In this document: in pieces, positions 52,453-60,766 of the stretch
Position numbering within the stretch: the stretch's first letter is position 1
How the letters are laid out: every line of letters begins with the position of its first letter
NCBI RefSeq assembly: GCF_018918095.1
Contig: NZ_JAHLPV010000006.1
Coordinates: 55,088-119,087, forward strand
DNA: 64,000 bases
From: Acetivibrio sp. MSJd-27
Lineage (GTDB): Bacteria > Bacillota > Clostridia > UMGS1840 > HGM11507
Direction of reading: 5' to 3'
Translations under genes and position numbers: made by a program
The notes under the pieces: generated by a model
What the model was told of the DNA's origin: nothing
Database searches by the model: none
Seen by the model: only the letters and a program-made list of their open reading frames with translations

Positions 52453-54282
52453 TTATTCCACTGTAACGGATTTTGCCAAATTTCTCGGCTTATCAATGTC
52501 ACATCCCTTTTCTTTTGCGACACAGTAGGCAAACACCTGAAGCGGCAAAACGGACAGACTTGGTGTGTACACCGGATTCGTTTTGGGAATATAATAGACG
52601 AAATCAACGATATCTCGGATCTCCTCATCCCCTTCGTTCGCAACTGCAAACACAAAAGCCCCTCGCGTTTTCACCTCTTTGATATTGGAAATTACTTTTT
52701 CGCGGACATGTGGCTGTGTTACAATTGCAACCACGACAACACCTTCCTCAATTAAAGAAATGGTTCCATGCTTCAACTCTCCTGCGGCATAAGCTTCAGA
52801 ATGAATATAAGAAATTTCTTTCAGCTTCAGCGAACCCTCCAGACAAACCGCATAATCAATATCTCTGCCAATAAAGAAAACACTGCCCACATTTTTTAAT
52901 CTGGAAGCAAGTTTCTTTACCTTGTCCGCATTGGAAACCACTGTTTCAATTCTGGCAGGTATATTGCGGAGTGTCATCAAAGCTTCCTTATAGGCGTCTT
53001 TGGTGATCGTTTCCTTTACATGCGCTATTTTCAGCGCCAGCATATCCATCACGGCCAATTGGGCACTAAATGCTTTGGTTGTGGCCACTGCAATTTCCGG
53101 TCCGGCATGCGTATAAATTACACTGTCTGCCTCTCTGGCGATAGAGCTTCCGAGAACATTCACAACCGCAAGAACTTTATATCCCTGTTTTCGGATTTCA
53201 CGCATGGCAGCCAGACTGTCCGCAGTCTCACCGGACTGACTTATCATAATATACATAACATCCTTTTGGAGAATGGGATTTTTATAGCGGAACTCGGAGG
53301 CCACATCAACCTCGACTGGAATCCGCGCGAGTTTTTCAATCACATATTTTCCGATCACACCGACGTGGTAAGCAGAACCGCAGGCCACAATCCGGATGCT
53401 GTGTAAAGCCTTCAGTTCATCTTCCCCATAATGAAAATCTTCAAATACAATATCCTCTTCACCGATTCGCTCGCTAACCGTATCGTTGACCGCTTTCTGC
53501 TGTTCATGGATTTCTTTCAGCATAAAATGCGCGTATCCGCCTTTTTCAGCCTGAGAATAATCCCAATCCACAACAAACGGTTCTTTTTTCAGAGGATGCA
53601 GCTTCCTGTCAAAAAAGAACAGACTGTCTTTTTTCAGCATTACAATATCCCCGTCATCAACCAGATAGAAATCCTTTGTGTAATTCAAAAGAGCGGGAAT
53701 ATCCGATGCGATAAAATTTTCTCCATTTCCCTTTCCGACAATCAAAGGGCTATCTTTTTTGACAGCGTACAAAGTGTTCGGTGTGTCTCGACACAGAATG
53801 CCAAGCGCAAAAGAACCCTCTACTGCATTGATGACTCTCTGAATGGTTTCCAGAACATTACCGTTATAATAATAACTCAGCAGATGAGCAATCACTTCCG
53901 TGTCTGTTTCCGAGACGAACGGTACATGTTTATGTACGGTGAGTTCTTCCTTCAGCGGAAGATAGTTTTCGATAATTCCATTGTGCACCACAGTAAAGAG
54001 AGATTGACTGCACTTATGAGGATGGGAATTCAAATCGGAAGGCGCGCCGTGGGTTGCCCAGCGGGTATGCCCGATTCCAATCTTTCCTTGAAGTGCTTCT
54101 CCGTTTTGAATTTTATCGCAGAGATTCTGCAATCTGCCTTTGCATTTCTCAATACTCAGCTCGCCGTTTTCAATGGTCGCAATACCAGCGGAGTCATAGC
54201 CCCGGTATTCCAGTTTGGACAGCCCGTCAAGCAGAATGGGTGCCGCTTTCTTTTCCCCAATATAACCAACAATTCCGCACAT
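52453..54282 (-). CDS. glmS: Glutamine--fructose-6-phosphate aminotransferase (isomerizing)
   Basis: 609 residues from ATG 54282 (AGGAGG upstream); the required N-terminal Cys follows the initiator Met (MCGIVGYIG). Glutaminase domain 1-240 and two SIS sugar isomerase domains (about 285-420 and 455-590; SQSGETADSLAA, ATTKAFSAQ). It makes glucosamine 6-phosphate from fructose 6-phosphate and glutamine, the first step toward UDP-GlcNAc. The mRNA carries a glmS ribozyme that feeds back on the product. Confidence 0.97.
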   Translation of the reverse strand: MCGIVGYIGEKKAAPILLDGLSKLEYRGYDSAGIATIENGELSIEKCKGRLQNLCDKIQNGEALQGKIGIGHTRWATHGAPSDLNSHPHKCSQSLFTVVHNGIIENYLPLKEELTVHKHVPFVSETDTEVIAHLLSYYYNGNVLETIQRVINAVEGSFALGILCRDTPNTLYAVKKDSPLIVGKGNGENFIASDIPALLNYTKDFYLVDDGDIVMLKKDSLFFFDRKLHPLKKEPFVVDWDYSQAEKGGYAHFMLKEIHEQQKAVNDTVSERIGEEDIVFEDFHYGEDELKALHSIRIVACGSAYHVGVIGKYVIEKLARIPVEVDVASEFRYKNPILQKDVMYIMISQSGETADSLAAMREIRKQGYKVLAVVNVLGSSIAREADSVIYTHAGPEIAVATTKAFSAQLAVMDMLALKIAHVKETITKDAYKEALMTLRNIPARIETVVSNADKVKKLASRLKNVGSVFFIGRDIDYAVCLEGSLKLKEISYIHSEAYAAGELKHGTISLIEEGVVVVAIVTQPHVREKVISNIKEVKTRGAFVFAVANEGDEEIRDIVDFVYYIPKTNPVYTPSLSVLPLQVFAYCVAKEKGCDIDKPRNLAKSVTVE

Positions 54283-54354
54283 GTTTAAAGTCCTCCTAAA
54301 TTTTCCAAAACAGGAAAGGGAGCAACTCATAGCATTTCTATTCAATTTTCTCTG

Positions 54355-54498
54355 CTTCGCTGATCCCGTTTTGTTTCCCAGTCACCTGAGTTTTTGTCAG
54401 AATCATTACGAAGGAAGCACTCCGTCAGGGTATCCGCCGAAAACTTCGATAGCCCTGAACCTCGTCAACTATTCTTAGAAAGAGAATAGTACTGGCGC
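54355..54498 (-). ncRNA. glmS ribozyme (GlcN6P-activated self-cleaving riboswitch)
   Basis: The minus strand holds the family core: GCGCCAG (54498-54492) at the cleavage site, P2 arms ACTATTC and GAATAGT (around 54470-54492), TTGACGAGGTTCAGGG, TTTTCGGCGGAT, and the P4 element CTCAGGTGACTGGG. Cleavage is expected between A54499 and G54498. The 3' limit is approximate. Glucosamine 6-phosphate acts as cofactor; cleavage exposes a 5' hydroxyl and leads to mRNA decay. The rest of the 54283-54547 gap shows no other gene. Confidence 0.93.
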
Positions 54499-54547
54499 TT
54501 TATAAATACTACGAATCAAATCCTTTCCTGTTTTTATTTTTAAAATA

Positions 54548-55897
54548 TTATAAAAGTTTTGTTTGAATTAATTTTGCAAGGATATCGGCTTCATCCTGAA
54601 TGACTGAAACATCCGGTCCTTCCAGCATAATCCGAATCAAGGGTTCCGTGCCGGATGGTCTTAACAGAACTCTTCCCTTCCCATTAAGCAATTCCTCAAT
54701 ACGGCTGATTTCCTTTGCGATTTCCTTATCGGCCATCACCGCTGCTTTTTTATCGTTTGGCACTTTAACATTCTCTAAAACCTGAGGCATTGTCGTCATA
54801 ATCTCAGATAAATCTTTTAATGTTTTTTTGCTGTGTTTCATCACATTGAGCAAAACCAGAGAAGACATAATACCATCTCCTGTCGTGTTGTAATCCAGCA
54901 AAATGATATGACCGGACTGTTCGCCTCCGATACTGAAGTTACCTTTCAGCATATCTTCCAGAACATAGCGGTCACCAACGTTGGAAAGAATGATATCCAT
55001 CTCGTTTTCCTCCGCCATGAGCTTTAATCCCAGGTTACTCATAATCGTACCTACAATGGTATTGTTTGAAAGTTTTCCCTGTTCTTTTAAGTATTTACCG
55101 ATGATTGCAATGATTTTATCACCGTCCACCAGTTCGCCATCCGCTGTCATAGTAAGCACACGGTCGCCGTCCCCGTCATAGGCTATTCCGAGATCATAAC
55201 TTCCGGAAAGAAGCTTTTCTTTCAGACTTTCCATATGGGTGGAACCGCAATTTTGATTGATATTCGTCCCATCCGGTTGATTGTGAATAACAGTCACCTC
55301 TGCGCCTAAATCCGAAAAAATACTGCCGGCATAGTTTGAAGTCGCACCGTTTGCACAGTCTAAAAGCAGTTTCAGCCCGCTTAAATCCTCCTGATTTTTG
55401 CTCTTGATGAAATCACGGTACTCCTGTGCTGCAGATGTCAGATCATAAATTCTTCCCAGATCGCCGCCCGTAGGTGTGGGCAGGGATTCCATGCCATGAA
55501 AAATGATCTCTTCAATCTCATCCTCCATTTCATCATTCAGCTTAAACCCACTGCCATTGAAAAATTTTATCCCGTTATACTCCATTGGATTGTGGGAAGC
55601 GGATATCATAACTCCCGCGTCAGCCTTGTGCTTTCTGACAAGATAAGCTACGGCAGGCGTCGGGATTACGCCGAGAATATAAACATCTCCCCCGGCTGAC
55701 AGAATCCCGGAAGCAAGCGCGTTTTGCAGCATATCACAAGAAATTCTAGTGTCTATGCCCACTAAGATTTTCGGCCTGTGATGCGTCTCTTTTGCAAGAA
55801 CATAGGAACCAGCTTTACCAACTTTGTACGCCAAATCAGCTGTCAACTCCGTATTTGCAACGCCTCTTACGCCGTCTGTCCCAAATAATTTACCCAT
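54548..55897 (-). CDS. glmM: Phosphoglucosamine mutase
   Basis: 449 residues. Active Ser101 in MISASHNPMEYNGIK, metal loop DGDGDR (near 240), and C-terminal phosphate loop RPSGTEPLIRIMLEG. It turns GlcN-6-P into GlcN-1-P, right after GlmS in the pathway. AGGAGG lies before ATG 55897. In Firmicutes GlmM also binds and slows CdaA; all three genes are in this operon. Confidence 0.97.
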   Translation of the reverse strand: MGKLFGTDGVRGVANTELTADLAYKVGKAGSYVLAKETHHRPKILVGIDTRISCDMLQNALASGILSAGGDVYILGVIPTPAVAYLVRKHKADAGVMISASHNPMEYNGIKFFNGSGFKLNDEMEDEIEEIIFHGMESLPTPTGGDLGRIYDLTSAAQEYRDFIKSKNQEDLSGLKLLLDCANGATSNYAGSIFSDLGAEVTVIHNQPDGTNINQNCGSTHMESLKEKLLSGSYDLGIAYDGDGDRVLTMTADGELVDGDKIIAIIGKYLKEQGKLSNNTIVGTIMSNLGLKLMAEENEMDIILSNVGDRYVLEDMLKGNFSIGGEQSGHIILLDYNTTGDGIMSSLVLLNVMKHSKKTLKDLSEIMTTMPQVLENVKVPNDKKAAVMADKEIAKEISRIEELLNGKGRVLLRPSGTEPLIRIMLEGPDVSVIQDEADILAKLIQTKLL

Positions 55898-55963
55898 GTT
55901 GGGTCCTCCTTAAAATAAATATTTAAAATATATAAAACTCGGTTTTTAAAAACCGAATATATT

Positions 55964-57547
55964 TTAGCAAGGGTGATAGGTTTCAATGATTTTTGCTGCG
56001 ATTCGGATACCATCTACCGCAGCACTGGTAATACCGCCTGCATACCCGGCGCCCTCCCCTGCAGGGAAAAGTCCTTTTGCTGAAATACTCTCCAGCGTTT
56101 CGCTATTTCTCAGGATACGAAGCGGAGCGCTGGTGCGGGTCTCCACGCCGGTCAGAACCGCGCTCTGGCTGGAGAAACCTTTGATTTTCTTATCAAAAGC
56201 ATTCAGTCCGGCCTCCAGCATTTTTTTTACGGATGCCGGAAAAATTTCATGAAAATCCGAAAAAGCAGTTCCAATCGGATAGGTGGGTATCACATCAAAA
56301 AATTTTGTACTTTTCTCATGATTCAGAAAATCTTGGGAGAGCTGAACCGGTGCACAATAATCGTTTCCGCCCATAGAAAAAGCCCTGCGTTCCAGCATTC
56401 TTTGAAAACGCACACCTGCTAATATATCATGTTCCAGGTCATTTGGCAATACGGAACTCACAATTGCGCTGTTACAATTTTCTCCATCTCGTAAATACTC
56501 ACTCATTCCATTCGTCACAACAGTCCCCTCTTCTGACTGGGATGCGACAACCATTCCGCCAGGACACATACAAAAACTGTAACAGCCCCGTTCGCCTTCC
56601 CGATAGGACAATTGATAATCCGCCGCTTTCAGCTGAGGATGATTCCAAAATATTCCATACTGGGCACGATTTAAGAATTCTTGCTTATGCTCTATCCGAA
56701 CACCCACAGAAAAAGGCTTTTTCTCCATTTCTATCCCAGTCCGGGCGAGATATTCATAGACATCCCTTGCACTGTGACCTACAGCGAGAATGATTAGGTT
56801 GGAAGAGAACGTTTCGCCTTTTTCTGTAACTACTCCTCTAACTCTTTCGCTGGATACAAGAAGAGATTTGACAGTGGTGTTAAAAAGAAAGGATGCGCCC
56901 TGCTCTATCATATGCAGCCGCATATTTTTGACCACCTGCCGAAGCTTGTCTGTCCCTATATGAGGCTTTGCTTCATATAAGATTTCCGCAGGTGCTCCGA
57001 ATCGGTGAAAAATTTTTAAAACCTCGTCACATCGGCTGTCATTGATTCGGGTAACCAGTTTTCCATCCGAAAAGGTGCCTGCCCCGCCCTCTCCAAATTG
57101 AATATTGGAATCTGGAAGCAATTTTCCTGTCTCAAAAAAATCTTGTACTTCCCTGGTTCTCTGTTCTACCTCGCTGCCGCGCTCTATGATAATCGGACGA
57201 AATCCATATTCAGCCAGAAAATAACCGCAAAAAAGCCCTGCAGGCCCGCTTCCGATGATAATCGGACGATCGGGCTGCAAGACTTTTCCTTCCTTTAACT
57301 TCAATGGTTCTTTTTCAGAACTTAATTTAACCTCTTTATTAAGTTTTGCATGTCCTGAAATCCGTTCCATGTCACAGGAAACAGAATAAACAATTTTAAT
57401 ATTCTTTTTGTCTCGGGCATCTACCGATTTTTTAACAACCTGAAACGTTTGCTCTTTGCCGCATCTTAATTTCTGCCGGCATTTTGCAAACAACTCTTCC
57501 TCTGTATGACCCAATGGCATGGCAATATTGCTTAAAATCGCTTTCAA
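55964..57547 (-). CDS. Uncharacterised FAD-dependent dehydrogenase (NAD(P)/FAD oxidoreductase)
   Basis: 527 residues. After a ~90-residue N-terminal domain comes the dinucleotide motif IIIGSGPAGLFCGYFLAEYG (near 96-115), the group-specific IQFGEGGAGTFSDGKLVTR, SVGVRIEH, and a C-terminal FAD contact FPAGEGAGYAGGITSAAVDG. This is the conserved 'FAD-dependent dehydrogenase' family of Firmicutes with no assigned substrate. TTG 57547 has GGAG nine bases upstream. It sits between cdaR and glmM, where Bacillus has no gene. Confidence 0.88.
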   Translation of the reverse strand: MKAILSNIAMPLGHTEEELFAKCRQKLRCGKEQTFQVVKKSVDARDKKNIKIVYSVSCDMERISGHAKLNKEVKLSSEKEPLKLKEGKVLQPDRPIIIGSGPAGLFCGYFLAEYGFRPIIIERGSEVEQRTREVQDFFETGKLLPDSNIQFGEGGAGTFSDGKLVTRINDSRCDEVLKIFHRFGAPAEILYEAKPHIGTDKLRQVVKNMRLHMIEQGASFLFNTTVKSLLVSSERVRGVVTEKGETFSSNLIILAVGHSARDVYEYLARTGIEMEKKPFSVGVRIEHKQEFLNRAQYGIFWNHPQLKAADYQLSYREGERGCYSFCMCPGGMVVASQSEEGTVVTNGMSEYLRDGENCNSAIVSSVLPNDLEHDILAGVRFQRMLERRAFSMGGNDYCAPVQLSQDFLNHEKSTKFFDVIPTYPIGTAFSDFHEIFPASVKKMLEAGLNAFDKKIKGFSSQSAVLTGVETRTSAPLRILRNSETLESISAKGLFPAGEGAGYAGGITSAAVDGIRIAAKIIETYHPC

Positions 57548-57562
57548 TAAATAAATCTCCTT

Positions 57563-58522
57563 CTATTGGTTCTCTGCAGGAACTTCCACAGCATTTTGCG
57601 TAATTTTCACCGTTATCTCCCCTTCACTTAGCAGAATGATATCACTGGGAACAGAGATTTTATATTTCTGTTCATACCCAATATTGGTGGAGAGAAGATG
57701 AAAATCCTGTATGGTAAATTTATCAATGGCGTTCAAGATAGCCGGACTTCCAGCTATTTCAAGACCACCCGGCAAAATTTCATACTGTATATTTGGATCA
57801 ATTCCTGAAATTTCAATTGGTACAACCTTTTTGGCAAGTACACGGACATTCACCTCCGCGTTTTGAGGAACGATCGTAAGATTGTCGTTGGTCACCGCCT
57901 TTTCCTCACTATCCATCAATATAATTTTACACTCTTGTGTAAAGGAATCGTTTCTATCCGATATATCAATTTCAGCGACCGCCTTATCGATTTTACTGAT
58001 AAGTGTGCTTGGACCGCTTACAACCGCTTTTTGAGTCGTTGTGGAAACCAAATCTTCATCCGTATAAAAGCCGGATTTTAAATTCCCGTTTAGGCGAAGC
58101 TCCAACGGAATTTCTTCCTTGATCATTTTGTCGACAAACATTGTGACGGAAGAAGGGGTTTTATTTGCTACCACAATATTTTCATTGTTCACACGAACCT
58201 TGACCGGCAAGGTGACATCTCCATCCTCATAGACTTCTGTCAAATCCACATAGACAGTAAAGTCATCTCTGCCGATTTCATTCAGCTTCCACCGCTGGCA
58301 TTTGACAGTGACATCCACGAATGCCTCAAATTTATCCGGCAGAACAAATCCTTCTTTTTGAAGATAATTGGTGTTGACAAGATTGACCGGCATCTTTGTA
58401 AAGGTATATTCAATATCCGGATTTTGTACCATTTGGACATAGATCCAAAAAAGGATAGCTGCAATGACAGAAATAATTTTTAAAACGATATTATGTCTTA
58501 AGACATTTCTGATTTTGTTCAT
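57563..58522 (-). CDS. cdaR: CdaA regulator with YbbR repeats
   Basis: 319 residues. One N-terminal membrane span (IVLKIISVIAAILFWIYVQM) and three to four extracytoplasmic YbbR repeats (about 50-310; e.g. VDVTVKCQRWKLNEI, PVKVRVNN, PIEISG). CdaR binds CdaA in the membrane and tunes c-di-AMP synthesis. ATG 58522 overlaps the cdaA stop. Confidence 0.94.
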   Translation of the reverse strand: MNKIRNVLRHNIVLKIISVIAAILFWIYVQMVQNPDIEYTFTKMPVNLVNTNYLQKEGFVLPDKFEAFVDVTVKCQRWKLNEIGRDDFTVYVDLTEVYEDGDVTLPVKVRVNNENIVVANKTPSSVTMFVDKMIKEEIPLELRLNGNLKSGFYTDEDLVSTTTQKAVVSGPSTLISKIDKAVAEIDISDRNDSFTQECKIILMDSEEKAVTNDNLTIVPQNAEVNVRVLAKKVVPIEISGIDPNIQYEILPGGLEIAGSPAILNAIDKFTIQDFHLLSTNIGYEQKYKISVPSDIILLSEGEITVKITQNAVEVPAENQ

Positions 58523-59346
58523 TTTTTCCCAAACCTCCAGACGCTTTTTTTCTTATCCGCCTTTTGGCTTTTTTCACTGGCCAGCATCTTCAGAAGTGCC
58601 TTTTGCAGCGTTTCTCCAGCTATATTTCTGGTAAGGGTACCGTTCATAGCAATCGAAATTTTCCCGGTTTCTTCCGATACGATAACGGCCACTGCATCTG
58701 AACTCTCTGTAATTCCTATTCCGGCACGGTGCCTCGTTCCGAGTTCCTTGCTCAGGTTTTCATTCTGGGAAAGCGGAAGAAAGCAGGCAGAAGCTTTGAT
58801 TTTGTTTGCTCCGATAATAACGGCACCGTCATGAAGAGGTGTATTTGGAATAAAAATATTGATCAAAAGCTCAGAGGAAACTTCTGAGTCCATATTGATT
58901 CCAGTCCGGATAATATCACCGATTTTCGTCTCTCTCTGAAAAACAATCAGTGCGCCAATTCGCTGTTTTGATAACATTTCGCAGGCTTCCGTAACCTGAC
59001 CAACCACGTATTCCGTCTTTGTTTTTGCCTCGTTTTCATCCACGCCGAAAAGACTCAGTTTTTTATTTCCAATTTGAGTCAACGCGCGGCGAAGCTCTGG
59101 TTGAAATATTACAATAAGCGCGATAACCCCGACCTGCATGGTATTTCTCAAAATAAAACTGATCGTGTTTAATTGCATGAACTCACTTAACTGCATAAAA
59201 ACAAGCAGAATAACAATACCCTTCAAAAGCTGAAAAGCCCGGGTTTCTCTAAAATATCCCACTATTTTATAAATCAGATAAGCGACAATCAGGATATCCA
59301 GGATATCTGTAAAACGGATTGTCGATAAAAAGTATGATGAGGGCAT
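58519..59346 (-). CDS. cdaA: Diadenylate cyclase
   Basis: 275 residues: three N-terminal membrane helices (about 13-80) and a DAC domain with DGA (173-175, in LHDGAVI) and RHR (205-207, in GTRHRAGIG). It condenses two ATP into c-di-AMP, the signal for potassium and osmotic balance and wall stability. First gene of cdaA-cdaR-FAD enzyme-glmM-glmS. ATG 59346 follows GAGGTGG. A consensus promoter and a WalR-like box lie upstream. Confidence 0.96.
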   Translation of the reverse strand: MPSSYFLSTIRFTDILDILIVAYLIYKIVGYFRETRAFQLLKGIVILLVFMQLSEFMQLNTISFILRNTMQVGVIALIVIFQPELRRALTQIGNKKLSLFGVDENEAKTKTEYVVGQVTEACEMLSKQRIGALIVFQRETKIGDIIRTGINMDSEVSSELLINIFIPNTPLHDGAVIIGANKIKASACFLPLSQNENLSKELGTRHRAGIGITESSDAVAVIVSEETGKISIAMNGTLTRNIAGETLQKALLKMLASEKSQKADKKKSVWRFGKK

Positions 59347-59375
59347 GCTTCCACCTCAGTTTCCTTAATATCTTT

Positions 59376-59404
59376 ATTATATATTTTTTTATGCTGTTTG
59401 TCAT
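59376..59404 (-). promoter_or_regulatory. Promoter of the cdaA operon
   Basis: Minus strand ATGACA (59404-59399), 17 bp, TATAAT (59381-59376), 30 bp before ATG 59346. Confidence 0.8.
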
Positions 59405-59413
59405 CTTTTTTTT

Positions 59414-59430
59414 ATTACATTTTTGTTACA
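59414..59430 (-). promoter_or_regulatory. WalR/PhoP-type box between cdaA and murA
   Basis: Minus strand TGTAAC-AAAAA-TGTAAT fits the WalR consensus TGTWAH-N5-TGTWAH exactly, and lies nine bases upstream of the cdaA -35, an activator position. On the plus strand it appears as an 11-bp tandem repeat TTACATTTTTG (59415-59425, 59426-59436) upstream of murA. Confidence 0.5.
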
Positions 59431-59507
59431 TTTTTGAGTGAATGGAACCTGTTCTTTTTGTTCATAATGATAAGAGAAGCATAAATACATAAATCGAGGA
59501 GGAAAAT

Positions 59508-60755
59508 ATGTCTAAAATTGTTTTGACGAAAGCAGATACCTTACAAGGATGCGTTAAAATTAACGGTGCAAAAAATGCAGCCCTTCCTATTTTGGCGGCA
59601 ACACTTCTCGCAAACGAGCCATGCGTTATAAAATCCATTCCTCCTCTTGCGGATATTGAGAATATGTGTGAAATTTTAAAGCATGCCGGTTATCAGGTAA
59701 GAAGGCGGAATACCACCCTGTCGATTCAGCCAAAACCGCTGAAAAATTTAAAATTTCCTTATGAACTCACCAATAAACTGAGAGCTTCCTTTCTGATCGC
59801 AGGTCCCCTGCTGGCAAAATATAAACATCTTGAGATTTCTTATCCGGGAGGATGTGCTATCGGTGCCAGACCGGTAGATCTGCATCTCAAAGGTTTTGAA
59901 GCTCTTGGAGCTATCATCAGCAAACAGAATGGATATATTGAAATATTTACAGATAAGCTGACCGGAAACAAAATCTATCTGGATTTTCCAAGTGTGGGGG
60001 CAACCGAAAATCTGATCATGGCAGCGTGTCTGGCAGAAGGACAGACTGTTATTGAAAACGCGGCGATTGAGCCCGAAATCACAGATCTAGCCAATTTTTT
60101 AAACAGTATGGGTGCTGAAATTTCGGGTGCCGGAACAGATACGATAAAAATTAGCGGAGTAAAAGATTTGTCCGGTGCAGATCACCGTGTGATTCCCGAT
60201 CGGATTGAAGCCGGCACTTACATGGTCGCAGCCGCGGCTTGCCATGGTCATGTAACGGTCAGCAATGTCATTTGTGAACACTTAAAACCTATCATTGCAA
60301 AGCTGAGGGAATCCGGTATCGAGGTGATTGAGAATTATAATTCCGTCACAGTAAATGCGGCGGAACGTTTCAAGCCAATTGATTTAAAAACACTTCCCTA
60401 TCCAGGCTTTCCGACCGATATGCAGGCACAGTTCTCCTCCTATCTGTCCGGCATTCCGGGCACCAGCATTGTCACTGAAACCATTTTTGAAAATCGTTTT
60501 ATGCACCTTGGAGAACTAAAACGCATGGGAGCAAATATCAAAACAGAAGGCCGGACAGCGGTTATTGAAGGGGCCGCTTTAACCGGCGCTAAAGTAAAAG
60601 CTACTGACTTGAGGGCTGGAGCCGCTCTTGTAATAGCCGGTCTGCACGCAGATGGAGAAACGGAAATCTCGGACTGCCAATATATTACACGAGGTTATTA
60701 TCAGTTCTATGAAAATTTGAATCAGCTGGGCGCAAATATTGTTCGGATTGATTGA
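59508..60755 (+). CDS. murA: UDP-N-acetylglucosamine 1-carboxyvinyltransferase
   Basis: 415 residues, inside-out alpha/beta barrel. The PEP-binding and fosfomycin-target cysteine is Cys116 in YPGGCAIGARPVDLH; the N-terminal KINGAKNAALP (residues 17-27) gives the UDP-GlcNAc contacts. First committed step of peptidoglycan synthesis. AGGAGG precedes ATG 59508. The family has two Firmicute branches (murAA/murAB); I cannot place it with confidence. Divergent from cdaA, whose operon makes its UDP-GlcNAc precursor. Confidence 0.96.
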   Translation: MSKIVLTKADTLQGCVKINGAKNAALPILAATLLANEPCVIKSIPPLADIENMCEILKHAGYQVRRRNTTLSIQPKPLKNLKFPYELTNKLRASFLIAGPLLAKYKHLEISYPGGCAIGARPVDLHLKGFEALGAIISKQNGYIEIFTDKLTGNKIYLDFPSVGATENLIMAACLAEGQTVIENAAIEPEITDLANFLNSMGAEISGAGTDTIKISGVKDLSGADHRVIPDRIEAGTYMVAAAACHGHVTVSNVICEHLKPIIAKLRESGIEVIENYNSVTVNAAERFKPIDLKTLPYPGFPTDMQAQFSSYLSGIPGTSIVTETIFENRFMHLGELKRMGANIKTEGRTAVIEGAALTGAKVKATDLRAGAALVIAGLHADGETEISDCQYITRGYYQFYENLNQLGANIVRID

Positions 60756-60766
60756 GCATTCTTTTT

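Noticed and set aside
53431..54288. 285-residue plus-strand frame antisense to glmS
   Set aside because: glmS is intact on the other strand and the antisense translation resembles nothing.
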